Shown here: in pieces, positions 20,752-33,414 of the stretch | Position numbering within the stretch: position 1 is the first letter of the stretch | How the letters are laid out: every line of letters begins with the position of its first letter | From: Deinococcus sp. AJ005 | GTDB taxonomy: Bacteria; Deinococcota; Deinococci; Deinococcales; Deinococcaceae | Direction of reading: 5' to 3' | DNA: 64,000 nt | Assembly: GCF_009017495.1 (NCBI RefSeq) | Contig: NZ_CP044990.1 | Span: 453,001 to 517,000 of the forward strand | The notes under the pieces: model-generated | Database searches by the model: none | What the model was told of the DNA's origin: nothing | What the model saw: only the letters and a program-made list of their open reading frames with translations | Made by a program: the position numbers and the translations under genes

Positions 20752-21600
20752 CTAACTGTTCACCTGCGCTCGCAGCCATTCCAGCGCCGCCTCGCCGGAA
20801 TTCAGCACGGAAATGTGGCCGTCTTCAGGACTTCTCCACAGTTCCGCCGTGGGGCAGTGGGCCAGCAGCCATTCGCTGTGCGTGCTGGGCACCACGCGGT
20901 CCTGTGTGCCATGCAGGAGCAAAATGGGCGCGTCGATCTGCGACGGCGCAAAGCCCCACGGAGCGACATACGCCAGATCATCCGCAATCAAGCCACCGGG
21001 GCCATGCTTCATTCCTGGCCCCACCACGCTGTTCATCCACTTCCACGGGCCGGAGAGGGCGGCGTAGTCGGCAGGCGTGAAGGTTTCGGGGTCAAATTCA
21101 GGTTCGGATGCCTCGTAAGCCTCTTTCGCCGCGCGCCCTTCGGCAGACGCCCGCAATGACGCCGCGCCCGATGGATTCATGCCGCCGAAATAGTCCAGCC
21201 CAGCCGCCCCATACGGAGCCAGCCCCGCCATGCTGACCACGCCCAGCACCCGTCCCGGCAGCAGCGCGGCACAGGCCAGAGCGTGCTGCCCGCCCCCTGA
21301 ATGGCCCATCACTGCAAATTCTTCGATGCCCAGCGCGTCCGCGATCTGTTCTACATCCCGCGCCGCTGAAGCCACATCCCGGCCCGGCAGCGGGGAGGAA
21401 CCGCCGTAGCCGGGGCGATCATGCGACACCCAGCGGAGATTCAGCCGCCTCGCCGCCTCAAACAGAGGTTCGGGCGGCGCACCGATGTTGGGCGTGCCGT
21501 GGTGCCAGAACACGGTCAGAGGATTGTTCAGCTCCTTCACGGCTGTGTCGTAGATGTGAAGGGTGCGGCCATCTTCAAGGGTCAGATCGGTCTCGGTCAT
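20752..21600 (-). CDS. Alpha/beta-fold hydrolase
   Basis: A 282-residue serine hydrolase. The oxyanion segment VFWHHGTPNIGAPP, the nucleophile elbow VMGHSGGGQHAL (Ser), the acid in LLHGTQDRVVP and the catalytic His in EDGHISVL near residue 265 complete the triad. A cap region of about 80 residues between the elbow and the acid is present. The HGTPN-S start and DRPGYGGSSPLPGRDVASAA resemble proline-iminopeptidase-like or epoxide-hydrolase-like hydrolases, but the substrate is open. The start is preceded by GGAGGT. It is divergent from gatB. Confidence 0.88.
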   Translation of the reverse strand: MTETDLTLEDGRTLHIYDTAVKELNNPLTVFWHHGTPNIGAPPEPLFEAARRLNLRWVSHDRPGYGGSSPLPGRDVASAARDVEQIADALGIEEFAVMGHSGGGQHALACAALLPGRVLGVVSMAGLAPYGAAGLDYFGGMNPSGAASLRASAEGRAAKEAYEASEPEFDPETFTPADYAALSGPWKWMNSVVGPGMKHGPGGLIADDLAYVAPWGFAPSQIDAPILLLHGTQDRVVPSTHSEWLLAHCPTAELWRSPEDGHISVLNSGEAALEWLRAQVNS

Positions 21601-21711
21601 GGGTGGACCTCCTTTATGTGTGGGACTATTTTATCACCGAGATTCTGTTGTGGAAGAATTTAGTCTGAATCCTTCTCTTTCGTCCCGTACCCCGGCGCTA
21701 TCCTGCCCCTC

Positions 21712-23167
<1,456 letters not shown>

Positions 23168-23169
<2 letters not shown>

Positions 23170-23212
23170 AGGCCGGGACCCTGAAGGCCGGGACCCTGAA
23201 GGCCGGAACTAC
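23168..23212 (+). repeat. 15-bp tandem repeat after gatB
   Basis: GAAGGCCGGGACCCT is present as two exact copies (23168-23182, 23183-23197) and a third degenerate copy to 23212. It begins at the gatB stop codon and lies just before the next gene, so it forms the spacer between them. Confidence 0.85.
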
Positions 23213-23224
23213 GAGGCTGGCCCA

Positions 23225-23905
23225 GTGAACCCCATTCCCAGCCTGCCGCCCCTGCGCTGGCGGGCGCTGGCGCTGGGTTTCCTGTGGGCCGAGGTGGTGG
23301 TGGTCTTCGGCATGGTGGCCTTTATCCTGCTGCGGGGCCAGCCGGGGCCACAGGAATGGATCAACGCCTTCGATTCCTTTCTGGCCGCGCTGGTGCTGAT
23401 GTGGTGGACACTGGTGTTCACCCGCGTGAGTGCGGGCGAGGCCACGTCGCCGGGAAACGGCACGCTGCGTGCCCTGACTGTAGCCTTTCCGTGGCTGACC
23501 TCCTTCCGGGCGGCGCTGTGGGGTGTGACCCTGCTGGGTCTGGCGACGGGCGGCGCACCCGAGGCCAATACACTGGCACTGACGGCCCTGATGACCGTGT
23601 GGGGCGCGGCGATTCTGGCCAGCAACGCGGTCAACGGCTCTCTGGTGCGGCTGGCCCCGGAACCCGCTGATCTGGCCCGGCGCAAGCGGCTGATGGATTG
23701 GCTCAACCTCTCGGCAGCGCTGGCGCTGGGCATGGCGGTGCTAAACGTGGTGCCTATCGTGGGCTTTTCGGCCAGCACCACGCTGTCGTCGCAGGTGGTC
23801 TACGGCGTGGGCGGCCTGCTGGACGTCGTGGCCACCGTGCTGGCCCTGTGGACGCTGATGGCGCGCAGCAGGTTGGGAGAGCGGCAGGCTGTCAAGGGTG
23901 GATAG
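23225..23905 (+). CDS. Hypothetical membrane protein
   Basis: A 226-residue membrane protein with about six hydrophobic segments (for example LALGFLWAEVVVVFGMVAFILL, LAALVLMWWTLVFT, ALWGVTLLGLATG, ALTALMTVWGAAILASNAV, NLSAALALGMAVLNVVPIVG, GVGGLLDVVATVLALWTL). I do not recognise the family. The start codon is GTG at 23225, about 55 nt after gatB, and the spacer is made of 15-bp tandem repeats. It converges with the ankyrin-repeat gene, with about 90 nt between the stops and no clear terminator. Confidence 0.75.
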   Translation: MNPIPSLPPLRWRALALGFLWAEVVVVFGMVAFILLRGQPGPQEWINAFDSFLAALVLMWWTLVFTRVSAGEATSPGNGTLRALTVAFPWLTSFRAALWGVTLLGLATGGAPEANTLALTALMTVWGAAILASNAVNGSLVRLAPEPADLARRKRLMDWLNLSAALALGMAVLNVVPIVGFSASTTLSSQVVYGVGGLLDVVATVLALWTLMARSRLGERQAVKGG

Positions 23906-23992
23906 TTCATTCGGGTTCCGTGTGTTTCCATCTCGTGTCCGCTCAGATCAGGCCGTTTTTGCAGACGATTGAAGTCGAGTCGGGAGTTGGCA

Positions 23993-24736
23993 TCAGCCCC
24001 CGGCCAGCAATTTCACCATCTCCGCGTAACCGAGCTGGCGGGCGTGTTGCAGCGGGGTCACGCCCTCACGGTCCGCGATCTGGCGGTCTGCGCCGTGGAT
24101 CAGCAACTCGCGCACGATCTCGGTGTGGACCTTGCCGCCGTCGCCCAGGATCACCGCTTCCAGCAGCGCCGTCCAGCCCAGATTGTTGATGTGGTTCACG
24201 TCGATCTGCGTGGTTTGCAGAAGCTCGCGCACGTAGGGTAGGTGGCCCCGGTCTGCGGCGGGAATCAGGGCGGTGCCGCCGTAGCGGTTGGTGCGGGTCA
24301 GGTCAGGGTTGGCCTTCAGGACCTCGCGCAGCATGGCGACGCTGCCGGTCTCGCCCGTGACCAGCAGGGCGTTGTTCCGTTGGTCATCCTGCGGATCGGG
24401 GTCCGCGCCCGCCGCGATCAGGGCGCGGGCCACCGCCACATGGTCTCCCTTCGCGGCCCAGGTCAGTGCGGTGCGTCCGGTGCCGTCTTTAGCATCGGCA
24501 GACGCGCCCGCTTTGAGCAGCGCTTGAACCCGCTCCAGATCGCCGTTTTCTGCGGCATTGAGCAGTTGTGCATTCAGTTCGTTTTGCCTGTCAGTCGTCA
24601 CAATGGCCCCCTTCGCGCTGCCTGCCGAACCCGCCGTCACCGGGAACATGGGGAGACTGCCCAGTAGCGCCAGTCCGAGAATCCATGTTCTGGACCGCTC
24701 TCTCACGCCCTTCGTCTGTCCTGGCCTAGCCTGCAC
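23993..24736 (-). CDS. Secreted ankyrin-repeat protein
   Basis: A 247-residue protein with an N-terminal hydrophobic signal segment (TWILGLALLGSLPMFPVTAGSAGSA) followed by about five to six ankyrin repeats, each of roughly 33 residues: NAAENGDLERVQALLKAGASADAKD, GRTALTWAAKGDHVAVARALIAAGADPDPQD, NNALLVTGETGSVAMLREVLKANPDLTRTN, GGTALIPAADRGHLPYVRELLQ, LGWTALLEAVILGDGG and GVTPLQHARQLGYAEMVKLLAG. Ankyrin arrays mediate protein-protein contacts; the partner is unknown. The start is GTG at 24736, one base after the FAD oxidoreductase stop, so the two genes are translationally adjacent. Confidence 0.88.
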   Translation of the reverse strand: MQARPGQTKGVRERSRTWILGLALLGSLPMFPVTAGSAGSAKGAIVTTDRQNELNAQLLNAAENGDLERVQALLKAGASADAKDGTGRTALTWAAKGDHVAVARALIAAGADPDPQDDQRNNALLVTGETGSVAMLREVLKANPDLTRTNRYGGTALIPAADRGHLPYVRELLQTTQIDVNHINNLGWTALLEAVILGDGGKVHTEIVRELLIHGADRQIADREGVTPLQHARQLGYAEMVKLLAGG

Positions 24737-24737
24737 G

Positions 24738-26018
24738 TCAGCCGCCGCGTGGACGGCTCAATGCGGCCAGATCGTCCAGCACTATGGCCGCCGCCTTCTC
24801 GCCGCTTTCCATCGCGCCCTGAATGCCGCTCATGGAGGTAACCTCGGAGGCCAGCAGCACGCCCTCCATGTTCGTGGCATGGCTGGGCAGGGTGGCCGCG
24901 TAACCCGGCGGCTGCGGGTACTGTGCGTGCTGGATGCGCTCTACCGCCAGCGTCCGCAACCCGGAGACCGCCGCCTCGCCGTACCAGTGTTCCAGCTCAC
25001 CGCGCACGCTGGCGTCCAGTTCGGCATCATCTTCCGCGTGATTCCCCAGCGCCGTGACCGCCAGCAGATGCTGCCCCGGCGGCACCCGCCCCGGCAGCAC
25101 GTTGCTGAGCCACTGGGCGTTGTTGATCAGGCCCATTTCGGCGTTCAGCAGCAGCCTGGTCTGGGTATCCACCTCCTGATCGGCGGCGTAATACAGGTAG
25201 GTGCTGCCCAGACTCCCGCGTGAGATGTTCTGGCCCAGCAGCGCCGCCGCCGTGTTCGGATCGGTGGCGACGATAACGTTCCCCGCGTCCACCTCCCCGG
25301 CAGAGGTTTGAAGGGTGACGTGAGAGCCGTGCGCCGTCAGCCCCATTACCCGCACGTTGACCTGAACATCCAGCCCCTTCGCCAACTGCTGCGGAATGGC
25401 GCTCATTCCCGCTCTGGGCAGCGCCGCGCCACCATCAATCAGCATGCGGAGGTAATAGCGGAACAGCCGCGCGGAGGTATCCAGCTCGCGCCGCAGGAAG
25501 ATTCCGCCGAAGAAGGGGCGAAAGAAATTGTCCAGCGCGGCCTCGCTGAAGCCCTGGCCGCGCAGATAACTCTCGGTGGTTTCATCGGGGCCGGTCAGCA
25601 GGGTGTGGGGCGGCGGAAGCAGCAGCTCCAGCGCCAGTTTGCCCACCCGCAGCTTGTCGGCTACGCCCAGCACGCCCGTGGTGAGCGTGCTGGGCAGCGC
25701 CGCCGGATCACGCCGGGGATCGCCCAGCACGTCCTCGCGCCTGCCGCGCCGCACGGCAGCCGAGGGCGGAATGGGGACCAGATCCAGCGCCTCCAGATCC
25801 AGGTTGCGTTTCACCGCCGGGTAGCTGGGAAACAGCACCTGATACCCGGCGTCCAGCGTGAAGCCGTCTACCACGCGCGAGCGCACCCGTCCGCCCAGCA
25901 CCCCCGAAGCTTCCAGCACCCGCACCCGCTGCCCGGCCCGGCTCAGGATTCGCGCCGCCGTCAGCCCCGCGAGGCCCGCGCCTATGACCACTGTGTCTAT
26001 GTGCCGCGTGTCGTGCAT
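24738..26018 (-). CDS. FAD-dependent amine oxidase/carotenoid desaturase-like oxidoreductase
   Basis: A 426-residue flavoprotein with the FAD Rossmann motif [39 protein letters not shown] and the R-x-G-R block of the amine oxidase/phytoene desaturase superfamily. The C-terminal [23 protein letters not shown] is the usual FAD-contacting segment. It is shorter than typical CrtI (about 490 residues), so a carotenoid role is possible but unproven. The ankyrin-repeat gene follows with one base between. The start at 26018 is the first ATG of the frame, with the motif 10 residues in. Confidence 0.85.
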   Translation of the reverse strand: MHDTRHIDTVVIGAGLAGLTAARILSRAGQRVRVLEASGVLGGRVRSRVVDGFTLDAGYQVLFPSYPAVKRNLDLEALDLVPIPPSAAVRRGRREDVLGDPRRDPAALPSTLTTGVLGVADKLRVGKLALELLLPPPHTLLTGPDETTESYLRGQGFSEAALDNFFRPFFGGIFLRRELDTSARLFRYYLRMLIDGGAALPRAGMSAIPQQLAKGLDVQVNVRVMGLTAHGSHVTLQTSAGEVDAGNVIVATDPNTAAALLGQNISRGSLGSTYLYYAADQEVDTQTRLLLNAEMGLINNAQWLSNVLPGRVPPGQHLLAVTALGNHAEDDAELDASVRGELEHWYGEAAVSGLRTLAVERIQHAQYPQPPGYAATLPSHATNMEGVLLASEVTSMSGIQGAMESGEKAAAIVLDDLAALSRPRGG

Positions 26019-26159
26019 GGGTCACAGGGTACGGGATGGGAGACAGGACAGGGGGGGAGAACCAGAAGTCTGGCGTAGACTCCAATGGCACAACTGTCAC
26101 TTTTTCACGCCCAGAAGCCCCCTGCGGTCTTCGCCCTTTTTCTCTGTTCTGGAGGTTTC

Positions 26160-27170
26160 ATGAAACGACTCTTGACTCTGACCCTTTTTGCCACGGCGGC
26201 CACGGCTGGCGCGCAGGGCAACCTGACCTTCGTGTGCGGCGCACAGGCTGACTGGTGCCAGGTGGTTGCTAACGCCTACAAGAAGGAAACTGGCGGCGAG
26301 GCCAAGTTTCTGCGCCTGTCGGCAGGCGAGTCGCTGGCCCGGTTGCGTGCCGAGAAGGCCAACCCCAGCTTCGACGTGCTGTTCGGCGGCACGGGGGACG
26401 TCCACGAGGCGGGCACTAAGGAAAAGCTGCTGACGTTCTACAAGCCCAAAGCGTGGAACGAGCTGTATCCAGAACTCCGCAAGCAGGTCAAGGATGCCTA
26501 CATTCCGCTGTATACCGGGGCGCTGGGCCTCGCGGTCAACGACACTGTGCTGAAGAAGCGCAACCTGGCCGCCCCCACCGACTGGCCCGATCTGGGCGAT
26601 CCCAAATACAAGGGCCTCATCGCCATGCCCAACCCCAACACCTCCGGCACGGCGTACACCATGATCACCACGCTGATCCAGATTTACGGCGAGGACAAGG
26701 CGTTTGACCTCCTGAAGAAGATTCACAACAATGTGCCGCGCAACGGCTACACCCGCCCCGGCTCCGGCGCGGCGTTCCTGGCGGCGCGCGGCGAGGTGGC
26801 CGTGGGCGTGACCTTCCTGCACGACGCGGTGGCGCAGAACGTGCGCGGCTTCCCGGTGCGGGCCGTGGCTCCCAAAGCCGGGACGGGCACCGAGATCGGC
26901 GGCGTCAGTCTGGTCACGGACGGCCCCAACGCCGCCGCAGGCAAGCAGTTTATCGACTTCGTGCTGAAGCCTGAAACGCAGAAACTGGCGGCGACGGTGG
27001 AATCCTTCCAGATCCAGTCTAACGCCAAGACCCCGGTGGCCGCTGCCTCGCCCAAGCTGGACAAGATCAAGCTGATCGACTACGACTTTGGCAAATGGGG
27101 CGACAGCGCCACCCGCGCCCGTATCATCTCGCGCTGGACCAAGGAGGTCTTTCCATTACCACGGCGGTAA
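26160..27170 (+). CDS. ABC transporter substrate-binding protein, ferric iron type
   Basis: A 336-residue periplasmic binding protein of the Fe(III)/AfuA/FbpA-like family. The start at 26160 has GGAGG 5 nt upstream and gives a classic signal peptide (MKRLLTLTLFATAATAGAQG). The mature domain begins LTFVCGAQADWCQVVANAYKKETG and continues with GESLARLRAEKANPSFDVLFGGTGD, TGALGLAVND, MPNPNTSGTAYTMI and SLVTDGPNAAAGKQFIDFVL, the usual two-lobed fold. Ligand Tyr residues typical of ferric binding cannot be assigned confidently, so other ligands such as phosphonate or thiamine-type compounds remain possible. It is followed by permease and ATPase genes. Confidence 0.88.
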   Translation: MKRLLTLTLFATAATAGAQGNLTFVCGAQADWCQVVANAYKKETGGEAKFLRLSAGESLARLRAEKANPSFDVLFGGTGDVHEAGTKEKLLTFYKPKAWNELYPELRKQVKDAYIPLYTGALGLAVNDTVLKKRNLAAPTDWPDLGDPKYKGLIAMPNPNTSGTAYTMITTLIQIYGEDKAFDLLKKIHNNVPRNGYTRPGSGAAFLAARGEVAVGVTFLHDAVAQNVRGFPVRAVAPKAGTGTEIGGVSLVTDGPNAAAGKQFIDFVLKPETQKLAATVESFQIQSNAKTPVAAASPKLDKIKLIDYDFGKWGDSATRARIISRWTKEVFPLPRR

Positions 27171-29518
27171 TCCCTCCCGTTTCGGAAAGGAACCGGGCTG
27201 GAGTTCAGATTGCCCTGCTGCTGTGGCCGCTGCTGGGGTTGCTGGCCTTCTGCGTCCTGCCCTGGGCGCGTGAGGGCCGAGCCTTCCTGGCGGGTGGCCC
27301 CAGCGGTCTAGCGCTGCTGGGAACCCTGCCCGTGCTGTGGGTGCCGCTGATTGCTCTGGTGGCCACCCTGGCCCTGAGCTTTCTGGGCCGCGCCACCCGC
27401 GCCCCGCCCACGCTGGCTGCCGCCCTGGCCGGGTTTCTGGTTACGGCCTTTTTCATCGTGTTCAGGAACGAACCTGCCGATCTGGGCGCCCTGATCACCG
27501 CGCTGGCGCTGCTGTCGGTCACCGGCATGGCGCTGTCGGACACGGGAATCATCAAGGCGGACCGCTTCATCGCCAGTTCGACGCTGTGGGTGGGCCTCTT
27601 TCTGATCCTGTTCGTGATGTTCCCGCTGTACAGGGTGCTGCGAGGTGCGTTTGGGGAAACGGGTTTCTCGCTGGAAGCCTTCCGCAGCGTGCTGACTTCT
27701 CCAGCGTTCTTCGTGCTGGAGAACGAAACCACGGCGCGCAGTGAGGCGACGCTGGCGCTGATCGCCACCATTATCGGCGCGGTGGCCGGACTGGGGCTGT
27801 CGCTGTGGCGCAAGCGCCCGGTCTGGGTCATCCTGCGGAATACCCTGCTGGCGGCGCTGGGCGTGGGCATCTTTGCTGCGCTGTACTTCGGCTTCGGGGC
27901 GCTGCGGAACAGCGTGTTGCTGGCGATCAGTGTGGCGACGGCAGCCACGGCTCTGGCACTGGCCTTCGCGCTGCTGGGCACACGCAGCCGGGTCCCGTTC
28001 GGGCCGTATCTGTTTGTGCCGCTGGCGCTGGCGGGGTATGCGATTGGCTCGCTGGCGGCCAGCACACCACAGACCGCCGGGCTGGGTATTGTGTTCAAGG
28101 CCATCGGCGTGTTGGCCGGGGTGGGGCTGGCGTGGTGGCTGACCCGGCGGCGCATCACGGCGGGCAAGCTGCTGGGCGTCTTCTCGCTGCTGCCGATCAT
28201 CACGCCGCCTTTCGTGATCGGCTTTGCCCTGATTTTCCTGCTGGGCCGCCAGGGACTGATTACCAGCGGCATCCTGGGCCTGGACACTGACGCGCTGCTG
28301 GGGACGCTGGGCGTGGGCATCGCGCAGACGCTGGCCTACACCCCGATTGCTTATCTGGTGCTGGTAGGCGTGGTGAAAAGCCTGAACGGCACGCTGGAGG
28401 AGGCCGCCGTCACCCTGGGTGCAAGCCGCTGGCACGTCCTGAAAACGGTGATCTGGCCCCTGGTGCGCCCTGGCCTCGCCAATGCCTTTCTGCTGACCAT
28501 CATTGAAAGTCTGGCCGATTTCGGCAACCCCTTTGTGATGGGCGGCTCGTTCCTGGCGACACAGGTGTATTTCTCGGTGGAGTTCAACCCCGCCGAGGCG
28601 TCGGTGTACGGCACGGTGCTGCTGGCCCTGAGCGTCTCGGCATTTCTGGCGCAGCAGGCGTGGGTGGGCCGCACCAGTTTCACCACGATTACGGGCAAGC
28701 CCGCAGCGGGCATGGTGACGCCTTTGCCAGCCGTGCTGGAGCGTGTGCTGCTCTTCGTGTTCATGATCTGGGTGCTGTTCGTGGGCGCGGTGTACGGCAG
28801 CATGTTCTTTGGGGCGCTGGTCAAGCTGTGGGGCTTCGACAACACCTTCACCTTTGAACACATCCGCAACCTGTCTGTAGGCTCGCTGGGCGTGTTCTTC
28901 AACACCCTCAAGATCGCGGCCATCAGCAGCCTGCCCGTTCTGATTCTCAGTGTGGTGATCGCCTACCTGATCACGCGGCAGAAGTTCTTCGGGCGCGGCT
29001 TTATTGAACTTGGCTCGCTGCTGTCCTTCGCCGTTCCCGGCACCGTGATCGGTATCGGGTACATCCTGGCGCTGAACAGCGGGTTCGCGTACATGACCGG
29101 CACCATGCTGATCCTGATCGTCGCGTTTATCTTCCGCAACATGCCGGTGGGCATCCGCTCCGCCGTCGCCAACCTGCGCCAGATTGACCCGGCGCTGGAG
29201 GAGGCCAGCACGACACTCCGCGCGGGCAGTTTAACGACGCTCTGGCGGGTAGTGATGCCCCTGATCCGCCCGGCGCTGATCTCGGCGCTGATCTTCGCTT
29301 TCGTGCGGGCCATGACCGCCATCTCGCAGATCATCTTCCTGATCTCGCCGGACCACAAAGTAGTCACCAGTGAAGTACTGAGCATGGTGGAACGTGGGCA
29401 ACTCGGGGATGCGGCGGCACTATCCGCACTGCTGGTCTTCACGCTGGCCGTCGTGATTGCCCTGATGACCTGGGGCGTGGGCCGGATGGGCGGCTCAAAG
29501 GCGGGAGTAAGCGTATGA
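27155..29518 (+). CDS. ABC transporter permease, two fused membrane domains (possible ATT start)
   Basis: About 787 residues with two binding-protein-dependent permease domains in one chain, as in FbpB/AfuB. Two EAA loops are visible: LEEAAVTLGASRWHVLKTVIWPLVRPGLANA and LEEASTTLRAGSLTTLWRVVMPLIRPALISA. About five extra N-terminal helices precede the first domain. The start is uncertain. AAGGAGGT (27141-27148) sits 7 nt before an ATT codon at 27155, and no ATG, GTG or TTG follows before the first membrane helix. The alternative ATG at 27095 overlaps the previous gene by 76 nt and lacks a ribosome binding site. The ATPase gene follows after 22 nt. Confidence 0.85.
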   Translation: MTTAVIPPVSERNRAGVQIALLLWPLLGLLAFCVLPWAREGRAFLAGGPSGLALLGTLPVLWVPLIALVATLALSFLGRATRAPPTLAAALAGFLVTAFFIVFRNEPADLGALITALALLSVTGMALSDTGIIKADRFIASSTLWVGLFLILFVMFPLYRVLRGAFGETGFSLEAFRSVLTSPAFFVLENETTARSEATLALIATIIGAVAGLGLSLWRKRPVWVILRNTLLAALGVGIFAALYFGFGALRNSVLLAISVATAATALALAFALLGTRSRVPFGPYLFVPLALAGYAIGSLAASTPQTAGLGIVFKAIGVLAGVGLAWWLTRRRITAGKLLGVFSLLPIITPPFVIGFALIFLLGRQGLITSGILGLDTDALLGTLGVGIAQTLAYTPIAYLVLVGVVKSLNGTLEEAAVTLGASRWHVLKTVIWPLVRPGLANAFLLTIIESLADFGNPFVMGGSFLATQVYFSVEFNPAEASVYGTVLLALSVSAFLAQQAWVGRTSFTTITGKPAAGMVTPLPAVLERVLLFVFMIWVLFVGAVYGSMFFGALVKLWGFDNTFTFEHIRNLSVGSLGVFFNTLKIAAISSLPVLILSVVIAYLITRQKFFGRGFIELGSLLSFAVPGTVIGIGYILALNSGFAYMTGTMLILIVAFIFRNMPVGIRSAVANLRQIDPALEEASTTLRAGSLTTLWRVVMPLIRPALISALIFAFVRAMTAISQIIFLISPDHKVVTSEVLSMVERGQLGDAAALSALLVFTLAVVIALMTWGVGRMGGSKAGVSV

Positions 29519-29540
29519 ACATCATTCTTGAGGGGAATCC

Positions 29541-30602
29541 ATGACCGCCACCCAATCCCGTCCACCCTCCACCCCCAACAGTGGGGCGGCCCCGGTCAAG
29601 CTGGAGGGCGTCACCAAGCGCTTCGGCAAGACCACCGCTGTGCAGAGTGCCAATCTAGAGGTGCAACCCGGTACGTTGGTCACGCTGCTGGGTCCTTCGG
29701 GCTGCGGTAAGACCACCATTCTGCGGATGATCGCCGGGCTGGAAACCATCACCGAGGGCAAGCTGTCTATTGACCACGAGGACGTGACCCAGCTCTCGGC
29801 GGCGCAGCGCGACGTGACGATGGTGTTCCAGAGCTACGCGCTATTTCCGCACCTGAGTGTGCTGGAAAACGTTGCTTACGGCCTGCGCGTCGCACGCCGC
29901 CCCGACGCTGCCGAGGCTGCCGAGGAAGCCCTGAAACTGGTGGGGCTGGGCGGCTACGGCAGCCGCGCCCCCTCACAACTGTCGGGCGGGCAGCAGCAGC
30001 GTGTCGCACTGGCCCGCGCGTTGGTCATGAAACCCAAAGTCCTCCTCTTTGACGAACCGCTGTCCAATCTTGACGCCAAGCTGCGCCGCCAGATGCGAAA
30101 CGAGATTCGTGCCATTCAGCAGCAACTGGGCATCACCGCCGTGTACGTGACCCACGATCAGGCCGAGGCGCTGGCAATCTCGGACGTGGTGGTGGTCATG
30201 AGCGCGGGCAAAATTGAGCAGATCGGCACCCCTGAAGACCTGTACCGCCGCCCCGCCAACGCCTTTGTCGCGGACTTTATCGGCGAGGCCAACCTGCTGC
30301 AAGGCACCTATGACGGGCAGAAACTCGGCTTCGGCAATGTCTTCTTGCCTTACACGCAACCCGGCGCACCCACAGGTGACGTGCGCGTGCTGGTGCGGCC
30401 CGAATCCATCTCGTTCAGCGAAACGGGGCTGGCTGGGCGCATCACTTCCGGCGCGTACCTGGGGGCCATGACCGAGTACACCATTGAAACCTCTGCTGGG
30501 GCCGTGTTGATCGCCCCGCCCTCCGAGTCCACCATTTTGCCCAACGGCAGCGACATCCACCTGGATTTCCGCAGCAATGGCCTGTACATCCTGCCCGCCT
30601 GA
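29541..30602 (+). CDS. ABC transporter ATP-binding protein, ferric iron/spermidine type
   Basis: A 353-residue ATPase that drives the importer encoded upstream. Walker A is GPSGCGKTT near residue 52, the Q-loop is VFQSYALFPHLSV, the signature is LSGGQQQRVALARAL, Walker B is VLLFDEPLSNLD, and the switch His is in VYVTHDQAEALA. The C-terminal 110 residues are a TOBE-like regulatory domain. The resemblance is to FbpC/PotA-type ATPases. GAGGGG lies about 8 nt before the ATG. Confidence 0.93.
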   Translation: MTATQSRPPSTPNSGAAPVKLEGVTKRFGKTTAVQSANLEVQPGTLVTLLGPSGCGKTTILRMIAGLETITEGKLSIDHEDVTQLSAAQRDVTMVFQSYALFPHLSVLENVAYGLRVARRPDAAEAAEEALKLVGLGGYGSRAPSQLSGGQQQRVALARALVMKPKVLLFDEPLSNLDAKLRRQMRNEIRAIQQQLGITAVYVTHDQAEALAISDVVVVMSAGKIEQIGTPEDLYRRPANAFVADFIGEANLLQGTYDGQKLGFGNVFLPYTQPGAPTGDVRVLVRPESISFSETGLAGRITSGAYLGAMTEYTIETSAGAVLIAPPSESTILPNGSDIHLDFRSNGLYILPA

Positions 30603-30630
30603 AATTAACCTCTACCCCAAGGAGTTCTCC

Positions 30631-31176
30631 ATGCGCTATTTGATTCTGACCGCTGCCCTGCTGTTGCCTCTCGCCTCTGCCCAGATGTCTGTGTCCGATA
30701 TTCCCGCCCTGCCGCCGGGGACGGTGGCCCAGGCCACACCTGCCGCTCCCGCACAGGCTGGCCCCGTCGCCAAAGTGGAGATTCAGGATGTGGAGATCAC
30801 GGCCCCGGTCAGTACCAGTGCCACCCCCACCGTGGCCAGCGACGACGTAGGAGAGGTCATGATTCCCGTTCTCGCCACCGACAAGGACGGCAACCCGGTG
30901 ACGGGCGTGGCCGTGACCTGGGAGGTCAAGAACACCGGCAAGAATCCGGTCTATGTGATTTCCGTGGCCGTGGACGGCAAGGCGACAGACATTGCCGCGA
31001 CGGTTGCCCCGGATGAGACGGTCAAGTACGAAACTATGACCGGGGCAGACGGCACAGTTACGCTGCTGCTGAACGCCACCGCCAGCACCGCCGCCGCGTT
31101 GAAGCTGACTGCATCTACTGGAGAGGTCAAAAACCTGCGTGACGCGGCACAGACGATTGACTGGATCGGTCAGTAA
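30631..31176 (+). CDS. Secreted protein with bacterial Ig-like domain
   Basis: A 181-residue exported protein. AAGGAG lies 7 nt upstream of the ATG at 30631, giving the signal peptide [19 protein letters not shown] Pro/Ala-rich stretch (residues 20-65) is followed by a domain reading VMIPVLATDKDGNPVTGVAVTWEVKNTG...TGADGTVTLLLNATAST, the pattern of Big-1-type immunoglobulin-like folds found in adhesins and surface proteins. The ABC importer ATPase ends 28 nt upstream, so it may be the last gene of that operon. A clear bidirectional terminator follows. Confidence 0.8.
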   Translation: MRYLILTAALLLPLASAQMSVSDIPALPPGTVAQATPAAPAQAGPVAKVEIQDVEITAPVSTSATPTVASDDVGEVMIPVLATDKDGNPVTGVAVTWEVKNTGKNPVYVISVAVDGKATDIAATVAPDETVKYETMTGADGTVTLLLNATASTAAALKLTASTGEVKNLRDAAQTIDWIGQ

Positions 31177-31223
31177 ACGCGGGTAGAGAGGACTGCCAGT
31201 TGCTTTCCAGAATCTAGAAAAAG

Positions 31224-31251
31224 AAGCCCCAGCAAACGCCGGGGCTTTCTT
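31224..31251. terminator. Bidirectional intrinsic terminator
   Basis: AAGCCCC (31224-31230) pairs with GGGGCTT (31241-31247) over a 10-nt loop. T-rich tails occur on the right (TTTCTTATT) and, on the other strand, on the left (CTTCTTTTTC). It separates the converging ABC-importer operon and MFS gene and can serve both. Confidence 0.88.
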
Positions 31252-31270
31252 ATTCCTGTTCCAACTCTGT

Positions 31271-32925
<1,655 letters not shown>

Positions 32926-32929
<4 letters not shown>

Positions 32930-33414
32930 ACGTGGACCTCTTCGGGAGTGGGCATGGGGGCGCTCAGGGCGTCGTGGAGGGCCTGCATGGCATTGAGCGC
33001 CGCCTGGACACGCTGCGGTGGCAGGTGGCCGAAGTGCGAGACGACGATGGTCTGCCCGGTCTCGCGGGTGCGGGCGCGGGTGGCCTCGCCCTGTGGGGTC
33101 AGGTGCAGGTGAAAGCAGCGCAGGTCGGCGGGGTTACTGATCCGCGCTACCAGACCCGCCGCCACCAGCTTGGACACGATGCGCGTCACCGTGGGGGCGG
33201 GCAGACTCTGCTTGCTGGCAATGCGTCCTGGTGTTTGCGCGCCGTCCATGATGGCGGCCAGCACCAGCAGTTCCTTGGTGTTCAGGCCCAGTGCGGTTTC
33301 CAATGGCTCATCCAGCGCCTGCCGGAAGCGGCGCGACAGCCGCAGCGTCAGCCGCATCAGGTCATACAGCTCATCGGTCTGCGTTGCGGGTGGGGGAGAG
33401 GAAGGTAAACTCAT
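32926..33414 (-). CDS. MarR family transcriptional regulator
   Basis: A 162-residue winged-helix regulator. The N-terminal helices ([38 protein letters not shown]) lead into the recognition helix and wing: [49 protein letters not shown]. The start at 33414 is preferred over one 81 nt upstream because the intervening stretch is non-conserved and carries a perfect inverted repeat suited to an operator. It is followed by the efflux pump gene in an ATGA overlap, so it most likely represses its own operon until a pump substrate binds. Confidence 0.9.
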
